64,000 bases of DNA from Lysinibacillus fusiformis (lineage in GTDB: Bacteria; Bacillota; Bacilli; Bacillales_A; Planococcaceae), in assembly GCF_003049525.1 (NCBI RefSeq), contig NZ_PYWL01000010.1, forward strand, positions 1-64,000, written 5' to 3'. A program made the position numbers and the translations under genes. The notes under the pieces were generated by a model. That model saw only the letters and a list, made by a program, of their open reading frames with translations. It was not told the DNA's origin and did no database searches. Shown piece by piece: positions 45,841-55,001 of the stretch. Each line of letters begins with the position of its first letter. Position 1 is the stretch's first letter.

Positions 45841-46248
45841 ATATCATTTTCATCATACCCTTTATATCGACCAAGAGCAGGCGAATCTTCATAGATAAAT
45901 GTAAAATAGTCCAGTAAATTTATTGATAAATATAGCACTACGAGACTACTCGTACAGCCAAAAACTTCTATCGCATTTTACAACAACAAAAAAAGCCAAG
46001 GAGCATCGGTGCTCACTTGACTTTCACGATATATAGGCATACATCTAGTCGTACTTGTGATGTCATAAGGGAAAGGGGGATAACCTTACGTCTTGTCAAG
46101 TCGATCGAGAGATGTGACCCGAATTACATATCATTTGAACATAGTTAATGGTCATTTGGCGAATGACTTACAAATAGCTTGCCCAAATGATGTTTCCATT
46201 AATCAATTACCCCAAAAATCAAAAATATAAGCTTATTTTAATTAATTT
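45841..46248. other. Long region between the diguanylate cyclase and SLH protein genes
   Basis: No gene seen. It contains a strong minus-strand terminator (45985-46021). Between that and the cyclase stop lie about 225 bases with inverted repeats such as CATTTGG and CCAAATG (near 46153 and 46186) and TAAGG with CCTTA. I could not match it to any riboswitch class. The 180 bases between the terminator and the SLH gene presumably hold that gene's promoter. Confidence 0.5.
45985..46021 (-). terminator. Terminator upstream of the SLH protein gene
   Basis: On the minus strand an 11-base stem (45995-46021 region, one bulged T, one G-U pair, CCGA loop) is followed by seven T residues. It lies 228 bases beyond the diguanylate cyclase stop and about 185 bases before the SLH start. 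Confidence 0.85.
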
Positions 46249-47817
46249 TTACTTTATTTTTTGTACGGCAATCTTAACTTGATTTCGTCCAGCTTGTTTC
46301 GCCTCATATAAGGCTCCATCAGCCGCTTCAATTAACGCCTCTGTTGTAGCAGCCATTTCTGGATATAGGGCTATCCCTGCTGATAATGTTACGGGTCTAC
46401 CACATGGACTTTCCGTTTCAGCCAATTTTCCCCTCAATTGTTCCGCCACTTGCTCCGCCTCTTTGGCAGTTGTATTCGGCAGAAGCATCACAAATTCCTC
46501 GCCACCATAACGACAGCATACATCCCCTTCTCGCCCTACAGATTGCATATGTTTGGCTAAAAACTGCAGGACTTTATCACCAACAGCATGACCAAATGTG
46601 TCGTTCACGCTTTTAAAGTGATCTAAATCTAGCAAAATAATGGCATGAGGCACCTTATTTTCTAACCACTCCTCCAGCATAGCATCCATCGTTCGTCGAT
46701 TGGTAACACCCGTCAATGGATCTACGGTTGATTGATCCTTGAAAAATGTAACCTGTCCATGTAAAAACGATAGACTTCGAATTAAGACATTCTTCAACGA
46801 ATGGGCTTCAAAGTACCAGTCACTGACTGACTTTAAGCCTTCTACATTTTTCTTATCTAGACTTTCTTCTGTTAACGTCGCTAATTGTTGTAAAGGATTA
46901 GCAATGCGAGTCGCTGCCCAAAGCACAATAACAATTGAAACAATCATAAGCGGTACAGATTTAATAATAACTTCTTGTACTCTATCGAATGAAGGTGCCA
47001 GTGCTACTTCTAAAGGCTTTTGGGCGACAACTCCCCAACCTGTGGAAGGCACTGTACTAAAACCGGCAAGCATTTTCACTCCTTTTGTGTTGTCAACGAT
47101 TTGAATCCCACTCTTACCGGACATCACAGCCTGAACGACTTTATTTTTTGTGACAACATCATTGATACGGCTTGGGTCCTGATGATAGATCACACGTCCA
47201 TCTGAATCTACAACATATACGTAGGAGCCATCCTTACTATAATGTTCACCTAATAACGTTTTAAAGGCGTTTGGTTCTTTTAGATAAATTGTTCCCGCTA
47301 CCATCCCTAAGTACTCGTTAGATGCCGAAAAGATAGGTTGGGATATAAAAATAATGAGGCGTCCTGTCATCGCCTCGTAAGGCTTAGAAACTAGTGGTAT
47401 TTTTTTGGCTAATGCCTCTTGTGCGCCAAGAGAAGTTAAAACCTCACCTTTAATTTCAATGGAGGGTGGTGATACAGATAAAACAAGCCCCTTTGCATTT
47501 GTTATGATTACTGAATTGAACATTTCATTTTGTAATCTTAGACGGTCTGTTTCTCTATTTAAAATTTGCTCATCATCCAAATTTTCACTCACTTGATTGG
47601 CGCTATAACTTAAAATTTGAAAGGCTTCATGAAGATAGGCGTCTGCTGTTGAAGCCAATTTCTGTGCATACACTCGATTTGTTTCAAGTGTATTTTCCTT
47701 TATGGAGTCAACATTCATTCTGTATCCGCCCCAAACACTTCCTATGCTTGTAAAGAAGAATGCAGCCATAGCTACTCCCATAATTAAATGCTTTAATTTT
47801 AACTGATGTGATTTCAT
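46249..47817 (-). CDS. Diguanylate cyclase with extracytoplasmic Cache-type sensor
   Basis: 522 residues. Two membrane segments (about 10-32 and 285-305) flank an external sensor of the dCache type (SPPSIEIKGEVLTSLG; GMVAGTIYLKEP; YVYVVDSDGRVIYHQDPSRI). The C-terminal GGEEF domain (about 360-520) is intact: LDLDHFKSVNDTFGHAVGDKVL and CCRYGGEEFVML. The inhibitory I-site RxxD is present as REGD, five residues before GGEEF. It should make cyclic di-GMP and be subject to product inhibition. GGTGGG lies before ATG. Its neighbour is a surface protein gene, but no regulatory link is proven. Confidence 0.95.
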   Translation of the reverse strand: MKSHQLKLKHLIMGVAMAAFFFTSIGSVWGGYRMNVDSIKENTLETNRVYAQKLASTADAYLHEAFQILSYSANQVSENLDDEQILNRETDRLRLQNEMFNSVIITNAKGLVLSVSPPSIEIKGEVLTSLGAQEALAKKIPLVSKPYEAMTGRLIIFISQPIFSASNEYLGMVAGTIYLKEPNAFKTLLGEHYSKDGSYVYVVDSDGRVIYHQDPSRINDVVTKNKVVQAVMSGKSGIQIVDNTKGVKMLAGFSTVPSTGWGVVAQKPLEVALAPSFDRVQEVIIKSVPLMIVSIVIVLWAATRIANPLQQLATLTEESLDKKNVEGLKSVSDWYFEAHSLKNVLIRSLSFLHGQVTFFKDQSTVDPLTGVTNRRTMDAMLEEWLENKVPHAIILLDLDHFKSVNDTFGHAVGDKVLQFLAKHMQSVGREGDVCCRYGGEEFVMLLPNTTAKEAEQVAEQLRGKLAETESPCGRPVTLSAGIALYPEMAATTEALIEAADGALYEAKQAGRNQVKIAVQKIK

Positions 47818-48316
47818 TACTTCCCACCTATATATGTTAGTATGTTTATAATTTTTAACAATTAGTGCCTATTATAAGCAACAGCACTTCAATAGAAAAG
47901 GAATCTTCTGAAGAGACTCCTTCCGTTAAACGCTAGAACATATCTCTAGGATTGTATCAATAAAGAGGGTTGAATAATATGGCTATCCAGTAAACTTTCT
48001 CTTTCCAATAAGCTCTTTATTTCTCACTGAATTTTCTAATATTTGACAACAGTTGTCAGAAAGTTGATGCAGAATCTAAATTCTAAATTTTTTTACTTTT
48101 ATTGTTATTCTGACATATAAAAGTAGCATTATTTATTCTATAATAAAATTAACATAGGCAAGGAAAGATTCATTCTGTTATAATACTGATTAAAATTAAA
48201 TATTCTGTATTATTACAGTTTTGCACAACGCTTTTCGCACAATGGGGATTATGAGAAAAGCGCTACTCAACCATCCTTGATGGTCGTGTAGCCTACACAA
48301 AAAGGGGTTGAAAGAT
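47818..48316. other. Intergenic region upstream of the CoA-transferase gene
   Basis: About 500 bases without a gene. It holds a perfect palindrome TGACAAC-A-GTTGTCA (48044-48058), an inverted repeat CGCTTTTC/GAAAAGCG (48229-48236 and 48255-48262), and a small hairpin ACCATC/GATGGT (about 48269-48283) just before the ribosome binding site. Confidence 0.55.
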
Positions 48317-49501
48317 TTGGGTATTTTAGAGGGGTTAAAAATTCTCGATTTTTCTGCATTACTACCAGGGCCAATGGCAACAATGATTTTTGCTGATTTA
48401 GGAGCCGATGTCATACATGTTGAATCTTCCAAACGCGTCGATTTAACAAGAATTATGCCTCCTTACGATGATGATCATGAAGCATATATCCATCAACATT
48501 TAAATCGTTCTAAAAAATCGATCACGTTAAATTTGAAATCACCAGAAGCTATTGAAATTGTAAAATCTCTTGTACAAGAATATGACGTAATAATTGAAGG
48601 TTTCCGACCTGGGGTTATGCAAAGGCTCGGGATTGGCTACGAAGCTCTTAAAGAAATAAATCCACGGGTAATTTATTGTGCGATTACAGGCTATGGACAA
48701 ACGGGACCATATAGCAATCGACCTGGGCATGATAATAACTACCTTTCATTAGCCGGTGTCCTTGATTATTCTCGCCATAAAGATAAAAAGCCTGTCTCCA
48801 TGGGAATTCAGCTAGCTGATATTGCAGGTGGAACGATGCATGCTGCGATTGGGGTACTAGCCGCTGCCCTTCATCGTGAGAAAACAGGTGATGGTCAATT
48901 CATTGATATTAGTATGACGGATGCTGTATTTTCACTAAATGCTATGTATGGCTCAGCCTTTATTGGAGGTGGACGTGTACCACAGCCAGAACAGGAAATT
49001 TTAAACGGTGGTAGTTACTATGATTTTTATAAAACAAAGGATGGCCGCTTCTTCTCTGTCGGTAGTTTAGAGCCTCAATTTCGAAAATTACTTTGTGAAG
49101 CACTCGATATTCCTGAATTGATTGATAATACGTTCAATGATTCCTACTACACACAAATTCGTTTTAAAGAAGCTGTTCACGATGCTTTTTTATCGAAAAC
49201 GTATGAGGAATGGCTAAGAGTATTTAATGAAGATTTTGAAGGTTGTGTGGAGCCTGTTCTCACATTCCCAGAAGCCTGTGAGCATCCACAGCTAAAAGCA
49301 AGAGAAATGATTGTTGCGATTCCTAAAGGGGATGGCACATTACAACAACAAATTGCTTCTCCTTTTAAATTTGATGGCTCTGCACCAGAATACAAGCATG
49401 TTGGTGCTAAGCTAGGTGAGCATAATGAGGAAATACTAAGTTCATTAGGCTACGATACTGAACAAATCAAGGCTTTAAAAGATAAAGGCGTTTTGGAATA
49501 A
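48317..49501 (+). CDS. CaiB/BaiF family (class III) CoA-transferase
   Basis: 394 residues. Moves CoA between acyl groups through an aspartyl-CoA intermediate. The N-terminal GILEGLKILDFSALLPGPMATMIFADLGADVIHVE and the GFRPGVMQRLGIGYEALKEINPRVIYCAITGYGQTGPY segment are diagnostic. The catalytic Asp probably lies in RPGHDNNYLSLAG or DIAGG. The frame begins at TTG 48308, but the AAAGGGG site abuts that codon. The in-frame TTG at 48317 is nine bases away and is the likelier start. Substrate unknown; the gene stands alone and ends at a strong terminator. Confidence 0.88.
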   Translation: MGILEGLKILDFSALLPGPMATMIFADLGADVIHVESSKRVDLTRIMPPYDDDHEAYIHQHLNRSKKSITLNLKSPEAIEIVKSLVQEYDVIIEGFRPGVMQRLGIGYEALKEINPRVIYCAITGYGQTGPYSNRPGHDNNYLSLAGVLDYSRHKDKKPVSMGIQLADIAGGTMHAAIGVLAAALHREKTGDGQFIDISMTDAVFSLNAMYGSAFIGGGRVPQPEQEILNGGSYYDFYKTKDGRFFSVGSLEPQFRKLLCEALDIPELIDNTFNDSYYTQIRFKEAVHDAFLSKTYEEWLRVFNEDFEGCVEPVLTFPEACEHPQLKAREMIVAIPKGDGTLQQQIASPFKFDGSAPEYKHVGAKLGEHNEEILSSLGYDTEQIKALKDKGVLE

Positions 49502-49548
49502 AAAAAGTGTCTAATACTGTCGATGAAGGACGTATTAGACACTTTTTT
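49501..49548. terminator. Bidirectional terminator between CoA-transferase and unknown gene
   Basis: Perfect 17-base arms (49501-49517 with 49532-49548), with A/T runs giving T tails on both strands. It overlaps both stop codons. Confidence 0.92.
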
Positions 49549-51022
49549 ATACATAGGCACTAATAAATACTCGAAGATTTTCAAAATGATCATCAATTAA
49601 TAAATATTTTTTATAGATTTCCATTAATTTCTCAAAAAGCTCGAATTGCTCCGTTACAAATAACACCCGTAAAATATTTAACATATGCAAGGAAGCACTC
49701 TGTGCCACGATATAGTAAGGGACATCCGGTTGACGATAATTTTGTCGCCACTCTTCTACTGACAAACCAATATGCTGTAGTGAGTTGTTCACCTGTAGAG
49801 CAATATCCTGTTGAACGTATGCCTCAATAGCAATTAGCTGTTCACTGCTATAGTTTTTTTGTACTAAAGAAGTATTTATTTTTTTGTTAGACGCTAATAC
49901 ATGTTCCTTTAAAAGCAGTAAGCCATCTTCATAACGTGTCGCTTTTACATAATGATCAAGTAAAATAGCATATAAGTTTTCTAAATAATTTAGTTGATAA
50001 TTTTTTATAATTGCAGGTGGTGTAGGTTTCCGATTTGGCAAAAGATCTTTATATTCCAATAAAATTTCGATAGCATAATTATTTAAGCGCTCATCCTCTA
50101 ATAAATATTCACCATAATGTATAACTTTTTCACTTTGCAGTTCTCTATTTGCTATATGAAATAAAATATAGGCAATTAACACTTTTTCCTTCTCTGTTAG
50201 AGCGTACATGGAGTATCGCCATTCCGCTTCAAATGAAGTTATAAAGTCTTTGACGCGATGATAGTCACCCTCCGATAAGCAATAATGTGTAACAATTTGG
50301 TAAAGTCGTAGCTGTTTCTTTGCCAAACAGCTAGATTTATTTTTATCCACATGAGTTATACACTTATCCAGTATCAGTTTATAGTTATTCACAAAGTTAT
50401 CCACATGTTCACAGCTCATTTTCATAGAATGCTCGAAATGTCCCATTATTTCATAAAGAAATGTGAATTGTTCTAATGGTCTGTGGATAAAAAGTGAATA
50501 AACTTTTTTTGTGAACAGCCAATGCCAAAAAGATGTATGTTCCTTATACATCATATGCACTAAATACTCATCCTGAAATTTATATAACATAATTGTCTGT
50601 AGCTCATTCACTGGCATTTCCATCTGCATTCTTTTCCCAAAAACCAGCCAAATTAATCGTTCTAGGTCTATTGTATGTTGGGCAAAGAGCTGCTCAAAGA
50701 AAGTTTCTTTTCCTTTTTGCGTATAAAAAAAGGCATTGAGCCGATCATTCACAAATTTTGCATCTAAACCATATTTGTCAAAATACATTTGCATTTCTGT
50801 TGATGCACGGCCCCAATATTTACGTGCTGTGGAAAAGGCAATATTCATAGCCATTTCTTCGTTTACTAAAAATCGTTTGGGTAAGAGCGAAGTACCAAGT
50901 ATTTTTGGATCTTCTTGCAGATCTACCTCTGCCTCTAGCCATGTTGCAAGTAAATTTTCAGCACCCTCTACATTACCTTGTTTATATGTCATGAATAATT
51001 GCTCATCACAGTCCAACAGCAT
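49547..51022 (-). CDS. Unrecognised helical (possibly TPR-like) protein
   Basis: 491 residues with no family I recognise. It appears all-alpha with no signal peptide or membrane segment. Spaced helical pairs such as LYQIVTHYCLSEGDYHRVKDFITSF and VLIAYILFHIANRELQSEKVIHYGEYLL suggest tetratricopeptide-like repeats, as in some Firmicute regulators (Rap, PlcR or helix-turn-helix/TPR types), but no helix-turn-helix is seen at the N-terminus. GGGAGG lies ten bases before ATG 51022; the frame is open from 51043, but that ATG overlaps the ribosome binding site. It is a single gene with a shared terminator. Confidence 0.6.
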   Translation of the reverse strand: MLLDCDEQLFMTYKQGNVEGAENLLATWLEAEVDLQEDPKILGTSLLPKRFLVNEEMAMNIAFSTARKYWGRASTEMQMYFDKYGLDAKFVNDRLNAFFYTQKGKETFFEQLFAQHTIDLERLIWLVFGKRMQMEMPVNELQTIMLYKFQDEYLVHMMYKEHTSFWHWLFTKKVYSLFIHRPLEQFTFLYEIMGHFEHSMKMSCEHVDNFVNNYKLILDKCITHVDKNKSSCLAKKQLRLYQIVTHYCLSEGDYHRVKDFITSFEAEWRYSMYALTEKEKVLIAYILFHIANRELQSEKVIHYGEYLLEDERLNNYAIEILLEYKDLLPNRKPTPPAIIKNYQLNYLENLYAILLDHYVKATRYEDGLLLLKEHVLASNKKINTSLVQKNYSSEQLIAIEAYVQQDIALQVNNSLQHIGLSVEEWRQNYRQPDVPYYIVAQSASLHMLNILRVLFVTEQFELFEKLMEIYKKYLLIDDHFENLRVFISAYV

Positions 51023-51169
51023 ACAATTGGAGCCTCCCATCAAGTTCGACCAACAAAGATCTACCCCTATCTTTAAAATTCATGTTTTTAACACTCTTTC
51101 TTCAATATAACAAATCTTACCTAACATATGCTAAAAAAATAGTGGTATGCCTATCAAAAATGCATGCGA

Positions 51170-51209
51170 ATAAAAAAATCCATCTATGAAGTGAATACTT
51201 CGCAGATGG
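51170..51209 (-). terminator. Terminator of the HPP-family gene
   Basis: Thirteen-base arms (CCATCTATGAAGT with ACTTCGCAGATGG, two mismatched or G-U positions), followed on the minus strand by ATTTTTTTATTC. Confidence 0.85.
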
Positions 51210-51217
51210 CATCTTGA

Positions 51218-51772
51218 TCACCAAAATTGTGGATATTTTCGTGTTTCTCTTAAATTATTTATTAACAGACCAAAGAAAACAATAATGACTGCCCCTATTA
51301 ATACAGGCATAATTAAGTAACTCCAGCTATAGCCTCCTAAAATAATAATGATAGGATTGGCGCCCGCAGGTGGATGAATAATGCCTAACAAGGCCATGAA
51401 AAATATAGTTAACCCAACACCAAGGCTGATGGACAACATACTCGAACCTAATGTTGAATACAATACTAGACCAATACATGCAGAAACCAAATGACCACCG
51501 ATAATATTTCGAGGCTGAGACAATGGCGCATTCCAAACGACAAATACAAGAACGCAGCTCCCGCCAAGAGATGCCATTAACCAAGGTGCATTTGTATAAT
51601 TTGTTAACAAAAGCAACACAAAAATACAGATTAGACCACCTATCGCTCCAGTAAAGGCATCAGCAAAATTTGTCCGAGAGGGCGCATGTCCGCCTCCCTT
51701 CATCTTTAAAATAAAGGGCTTTATGATAGTCTTTTTTTCAATTTTATTTCCTACTCGCACTAATTCTGACAT
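51218..51772 (-). CDS. HPP-family integral membrane protein
   Basis: 184 residues with four or five hydrophobic segments. The family motif appears as IIHPPAGANPII (hence HPP), together with WLMASLGGSCVLVFVVWNAPLSQPRNIIGGHLVSACIG. Some plant and bacterial members have been linked to nitrite transport into membranes, but the function of this one is unknown. The ribosome binding site is weak. It is a single gene with its own terminator. Confidence 0.85.
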   Translation of the reverse strand: MSELVRVGNKIEKKTIIKPFILKMKGGGHAPSRTNFADAFTGAIGGLICIFVLLLLTNYTNAPWLMASLGGSCVLVFVVWNAPLSQPRNIIGGHLVSACIGLVLYSTLGSSMLSISLGVGLTIFFMALLGIIHPPAGANPIIIILGGYSWSYLIMPVLIGAVIIVFFGLLINNLRETRKYPQFW

Positions 51773-51919
51773 TCAGCACCGACTTTGCTATTTCTCTATT
51801 TTTTATACTTATATATTAATGGATATTAAACTTTTATCATTATATCAATCCATCATAACATTTCAATTCTAACTTCAAATTTCCGACAAATAATCACTTT
51901 TTCCACTCACAACTCCTAC

Positions 51920-51949
51920 AAAAAAAGCAAACCTTTGAAAGTTTGCTTT
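51920..51949 (-). terminator. Terminator of the acetamidase/formamidase gene
   Basis: Nine-base arms (51924-51932 with 51941-51949), followed on the minus strand by TTTTTTT region, 17 bases after the stop codon. Confidence 0.82.
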
Positions 51950-51965
51950 CCTACAAATTGATTTG

Positions 51966-53321
51966 TTAATCGTATTGTTTTTTCACCGTTTTATAAATTC
52001 GGACCTTTTTCAGTATCGTTTTAGGTACTTGGAAAGTAGCTGTGACCATCCCTGGATGACGACCAATTTCTATAGAGCCTGTGATGGTTGCTCTATTTAA
52101 TACCTCTGGTTCAGGTAACTCGAATAGCTTGGAAGCACGACGAATAGCATTATCAGTTGCCTCATTTAATGTTTTGCCAGAACCAACGATCGATACAGGG
52201 AATGCCTCTTCAACCTGCTTTACCCCAAATTCCTCTGCTAGTTCACGAGCACGACGCTTTTCTTCCTTTGTAAAAGGCTTTGCTGTATACGGTAAATCTT
52301 CCTCATTTGGTAGTAATATGGGACCTTCCAATGCTACTTTCTTCAAGACACTAACTTGAAGCTGTACAATTCCTGCTACATCAGTTGTATGTCCTGCAAT
52401 CTCACCATCTCCCTGCATGGCATGCATATCTCCAATGTATACGCCACCGCCAGGAACCTTTACAGGACAAATAATCGTTGCACCTTCACGAACTCTGCTA
52501 ATATCCATATGTCCATCAGTACGATGTAAATCCAATTCATCCTGTGTAAAGGCATATTCATGTGGTGCCCCAATTAAAAATGAACCAAAATCACCCGCAT
52601 TATGAGAATCTGGCATTGCCTTTGAAGGGGTTGTACCAAGCTGACCTAAAAATGGGCGCATTCTGGCCATGACACCTATTATGTCACTTGGTGCTAGTGC
52701 AACAACGGGATTTTGAGTAGAGTTTTCAGGTGTTCTCATGTAATTTTTGGCATCAAGGGCAATACGACGGGCACCCTCTCGTCCAACCGTTACACCTATT
52801 TGCCCTTTATGATCAAACGTCATTGTGTAGCCATTCGTCATTTTGAATGGTGCTGTCTCTGTGTCACATGTCGAACAGCGAATTGCTTGAGGACCTATAC
52901 CTTTAACAACTGTGCTTGGGTGGAGCTTGCCACAGCCTGGGCATTTTACGGAAACAAATGGATCACCAATGAATCGATCTGTAATCGCCTCATCATGACC
53001 AGAGGAAGTGGCCAGTGAAGTAACCTGAATAGACTTAATTTTAATGACGATGGCGTCCCCCACCTCAGCCCCCTCCACAAAAACAGGCTTCGTTACTTCA
53101 TGTCCACCCCGTATAGTTGGTGTTAGCATGGGCCCCCAGCAGCCAGGTGTGGTATTGGCAATAATTGTTCCTCCATCTTTAACTGGCCCAAGCATTTCTT
53201 GTGAAGGGTCCAAAATACCATCTATGAACTCATTTACGAACAATGTCTCAGCGGCTTGCGGTTGCTGTATAAAGTCACTTTCTAGTCCCTCTTTGTCAAG
53301 CACTTGCAATTCGTTTGTCAT
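51966..53321 (-). CDS. Acetamidase/formamidase family hydrolase
   Basis: 451 residues of the FmdA/AmdA family, which splits formamide or acetamide into ammonia and the acid. Recognisable segments are NTTPGCWGPMLTPTIRGG, FLGQLGTTPSKAMPDSHNAGDFGS, VPGGGVYIGDMHAMQGDGEIAGH and VARRA-like DNAIRRASKLF. A zinc-ribbon-like insert with two CxxC pairs (CPGC...CSTC) lies near residues 125-155. GGAGC lies before ATG. No regulator, amide transporter or urease gene adjoins it. The exact amide substrate is unknown. Confidence 0.88.
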   Translation of the reverse strand: MTNELQVLDKEGLESDFIQQPQAAETLFVNEFIDGILDPSQEMLGPVKDGGTIIANTTPGCWGPMLTPTIRGGHEVTKPVFVEGAEVGDAIVIKIKSIQVTSLATSSGHDEAITDRFIGDPFVSVKCPGCGKLHPSTVVKGIGPQAIRCSTCDTETAPFKMTNGYTMTFDHKGQIGVTVGREGARRIALDAKNYMRTPENSTQNPVVALAPSDIIGVMARMRPFLGQLGTTPSKAMPDSHNAGDFGSFLIGAPHEYAFTQDELDLHRTDGHMDISRVREGATIICPVKVPGGGVYIGDMHAMQGDGEIAGHTTDVAGIVQLQVSVLKKVALEGPILLPNEEDLPYTAKPFTKEEKRRARELAEEFGVKQVEEAFPVSIVGSGKTLNEATDNAIRRASKLFELPEPEVLNRATITGSIEIGRHPGMVTATFQVPKTILKKVRIYKTVKKQYD

Positions 53322-53368
53322 TTTTCGTCACGCTCCTAGTTTGTCTTTTTATGTATGAGATTATATGT

Positions 53369-53398
53369 AAAAAAACGCTCTCCACATACGCAGAGAGC
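53369..53398 (-). terminator. Terminator of the PH-domain protein gene
   Basis: Six-base GC-containing arms (53377-53382 with 53393-53398), followed on the minus strand by GTTTTTTT. T residues also follow on the plus strand. Confidence 0.75.
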
Positions 53399-53439
53399 TA
53401 TTTTTTTCTATCATGAGCAGCCTAAACTACTTGGCACAA

Positions 53440-54054
53440 TTAATTATTCATATATAAATCAAAAATATGTGAGAAATCTTCTTTTTTGTACTGATCTTTA
53501 TGATCAATCATCCAAGTATTCGCAAAGCGGGTAATTGCCTCAAATGATGCTGATGGAGAAATATTATCATTGCCAATTCGTCCAAGTGATGAAGAAGCAA
53601 TATGTAAGCTTTTTTCTGCTACTTCTAACTTATAGGCATTGTTCTTTTGTTCGTAGCTAATCGCATGTAGTGCTTTATATAAATCTTTAATGTCATCAAT
53701 AAAGCGTTTATGAATGTCGATGGAAAGTGGAGAATTACCGATTGTAAACTTAATTTCGACATCAAGGTCAATTGTTCCTGCTGTTTCGAGAAAAACATCT
53801 GTAATAGCGTACATAGAATAGTCATAGCGACGTAGTAATCGTTTTTTACTCATAGCGCTTTCGCCATCTACATGGAGAATGGCACGGTTTGTAAAGCAGT
53901 ATTCATCTGCCTTCGTTTTAATTAAAAAGTAAATTTTCTCATCAATTTCATGTAGTATAAAATCATCTGCATCTGTTTTATCATAATCCTCTCGTTGAAC
54001 GACTACTCCAATATCAGATAATCCTAATGCATCCGCAGCTATTTTTTTAAACAT
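53440..54054 (-). CDS. Bacterial PH-domain protein (YvbH-like)
   Basis: 204 residues. The N-terminal 120 residues (MFKKIAADALGLSDIGVVV ... KADEYCFTNRAILHVDGESAMSKKRLLRRYDYSMYAITDVFLETAGTIDLDVEIKFTIG) match the bacterial pleckstrin-homology type fold of the YvbH group, and the helical C-terminal part resembles its oligomerisation region. Cytoplasmic; function unknown. The frame opens at 54060, but the third-codon ATG (54054) has GGAGG seven bases upstream and begins with MFKKIA as family members do. Confidence 0.72.
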   Translation of the reverse strand: MFKKIAADALGLSDIGVVVQREDYDKTDADDFILHEIDEKIYFLIKTKADEYCFTNRAILHVDGESAMSKKRLLRRYDYSMYAITDVFLETAGTIDLDVEIKFTIGNSPLSIDIHKRFIDDIKDLYKALHAISYEQKNNAYKLEVAEKSLHIASSSLGRIGNDNISPSASFEAITRFANTWMIDHKDQYKKEDFSHIFDLYMNN

Positions 54055-54278
54055 TGCCATTCCTCCTCATTCGTTTATACTCTTTTTACGTTTAATAGCT
54101 GTAAAGGTTTCATTCCCCCAAGTTCATTTTTAATAATTGTGAACGTAAGTATACAAAGTCTTTTCTTAGTAATACTTCATTTACTCTTTTCAGTACATTT
54201 CATTTATAATGATGTTCATAACATATAAAGATTCTTTCAAAAAGAAAGTATTCATTAAAAGAAAGGTTGTGTGAATAA

Positions 54279-55001
54279 ATGCAAGAGCCAACCATATTAG
54301 TAGTCGATGATGAGGTAGATTTAGCTAATCTTCTAAAGGTAAGTCTGCAAAAAGAAGGCTATAAACAAATTTATACAGCTGGCTCCATTCAGGATGCTTG
54401 GACAAGCTTTCAGCAAACAAGTCCCGATATTGTGCTTCTAGATGTCATGCTTCCTGATGGGGAAGGCTATGATTTATGTAGACGAATCCGCGAAGTATCG
54501 CATGTACCCGTGCTCTTCATGTCTGCTAAAAATGAAGAAATTGATAAAATTTTAGGACTTGCCATTGGAGGCGATGATTATATTACAAAACCCTTTAGCC
54601 CTAAGGAAGTTGCCTACCGTGTAAAGGCACAGTTACGTAGAGCTGGCTATCAAACACACGATACAATTTTGAGCATTTCAGAAAAAACGATACAAGTTGG
54701 ACCCTTCCAGCTTAACGCTGATGAAACTGAAGTACACAAGGATGGGGTTTTATTGGAGTTAACGGCTAAGGAAATTGGTTTAATGGCATGTTTTATGAAC
54801 AACCCTAATCGCATTTTAAGTAAAGAGACTCTTTTTGAGCGTGTCTGGGGAGAGGATTTTTTCGGTTCTGATAATACAGTCATGGTGCATATTCGACGTC
54901 TGCGTGAAAAAATTGAGCAGGATGCCTCTAAACCTTTTTTTATCACAACTGTAAAAGGCCTTGGGTATAAGTTCGTCATACCAAAAGAGGCGCAAGGATG
55001 A
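54279..55001 (+). CDS. OmpR-family response regulator
   Basis: 240 residues. The receiver is intact: Asp10-Asp11, phospho-acceptor Asp55 in LLDVMLPDGEG, and Lys in YITKPFSPKE. The winged-helix output domain (about 135-235) ends in VWGEDFFGSDNTVMVHIRRLREKIEQDASKPFFITTVKGLGYKF. It is coupled to the following kinase through an ATGA overlap. Its likely target is the convergent peptide-sensing ABC operon, whose promoter carries a direct repeat spaced two helical turns apart. Confidence 0.94.
   Translation: MQEPTILVVDDEVDLANLLKVSLQKEGYKQIYTAGSIQDAWTSFQQTSPDIVLLDVMLPDGEGYDLCRRIREVSHVPVLFMSAKNEEIDKILGLAIGGDDYITKPFSPKEVAYRVKAQLRRAGYQTHDTILSISEKTIQVGPFQLNADETEVHKDGVLLELTAKEIGLMACFMNNPNRILSKETLFERVWGEDFFGSDNTVMVHIRRLREKIEQDASKPFFITTVKGLGYKFVIPKEAQG

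Noticed and set aside
45838-45860. Fur-box-like sequence upstream of the SLH protein gene
   Set aside because: Only about ten of 15 positions match and it lacks symmetry, unlike the sites in the iron locus.
46022-46248. Cyclic di-GMP riboswitch between the diguanylate cyclase and SLH gene
   Set aside because: The conserved core sequences of the known cyclic di-GMP aptamers are absent on both strands.
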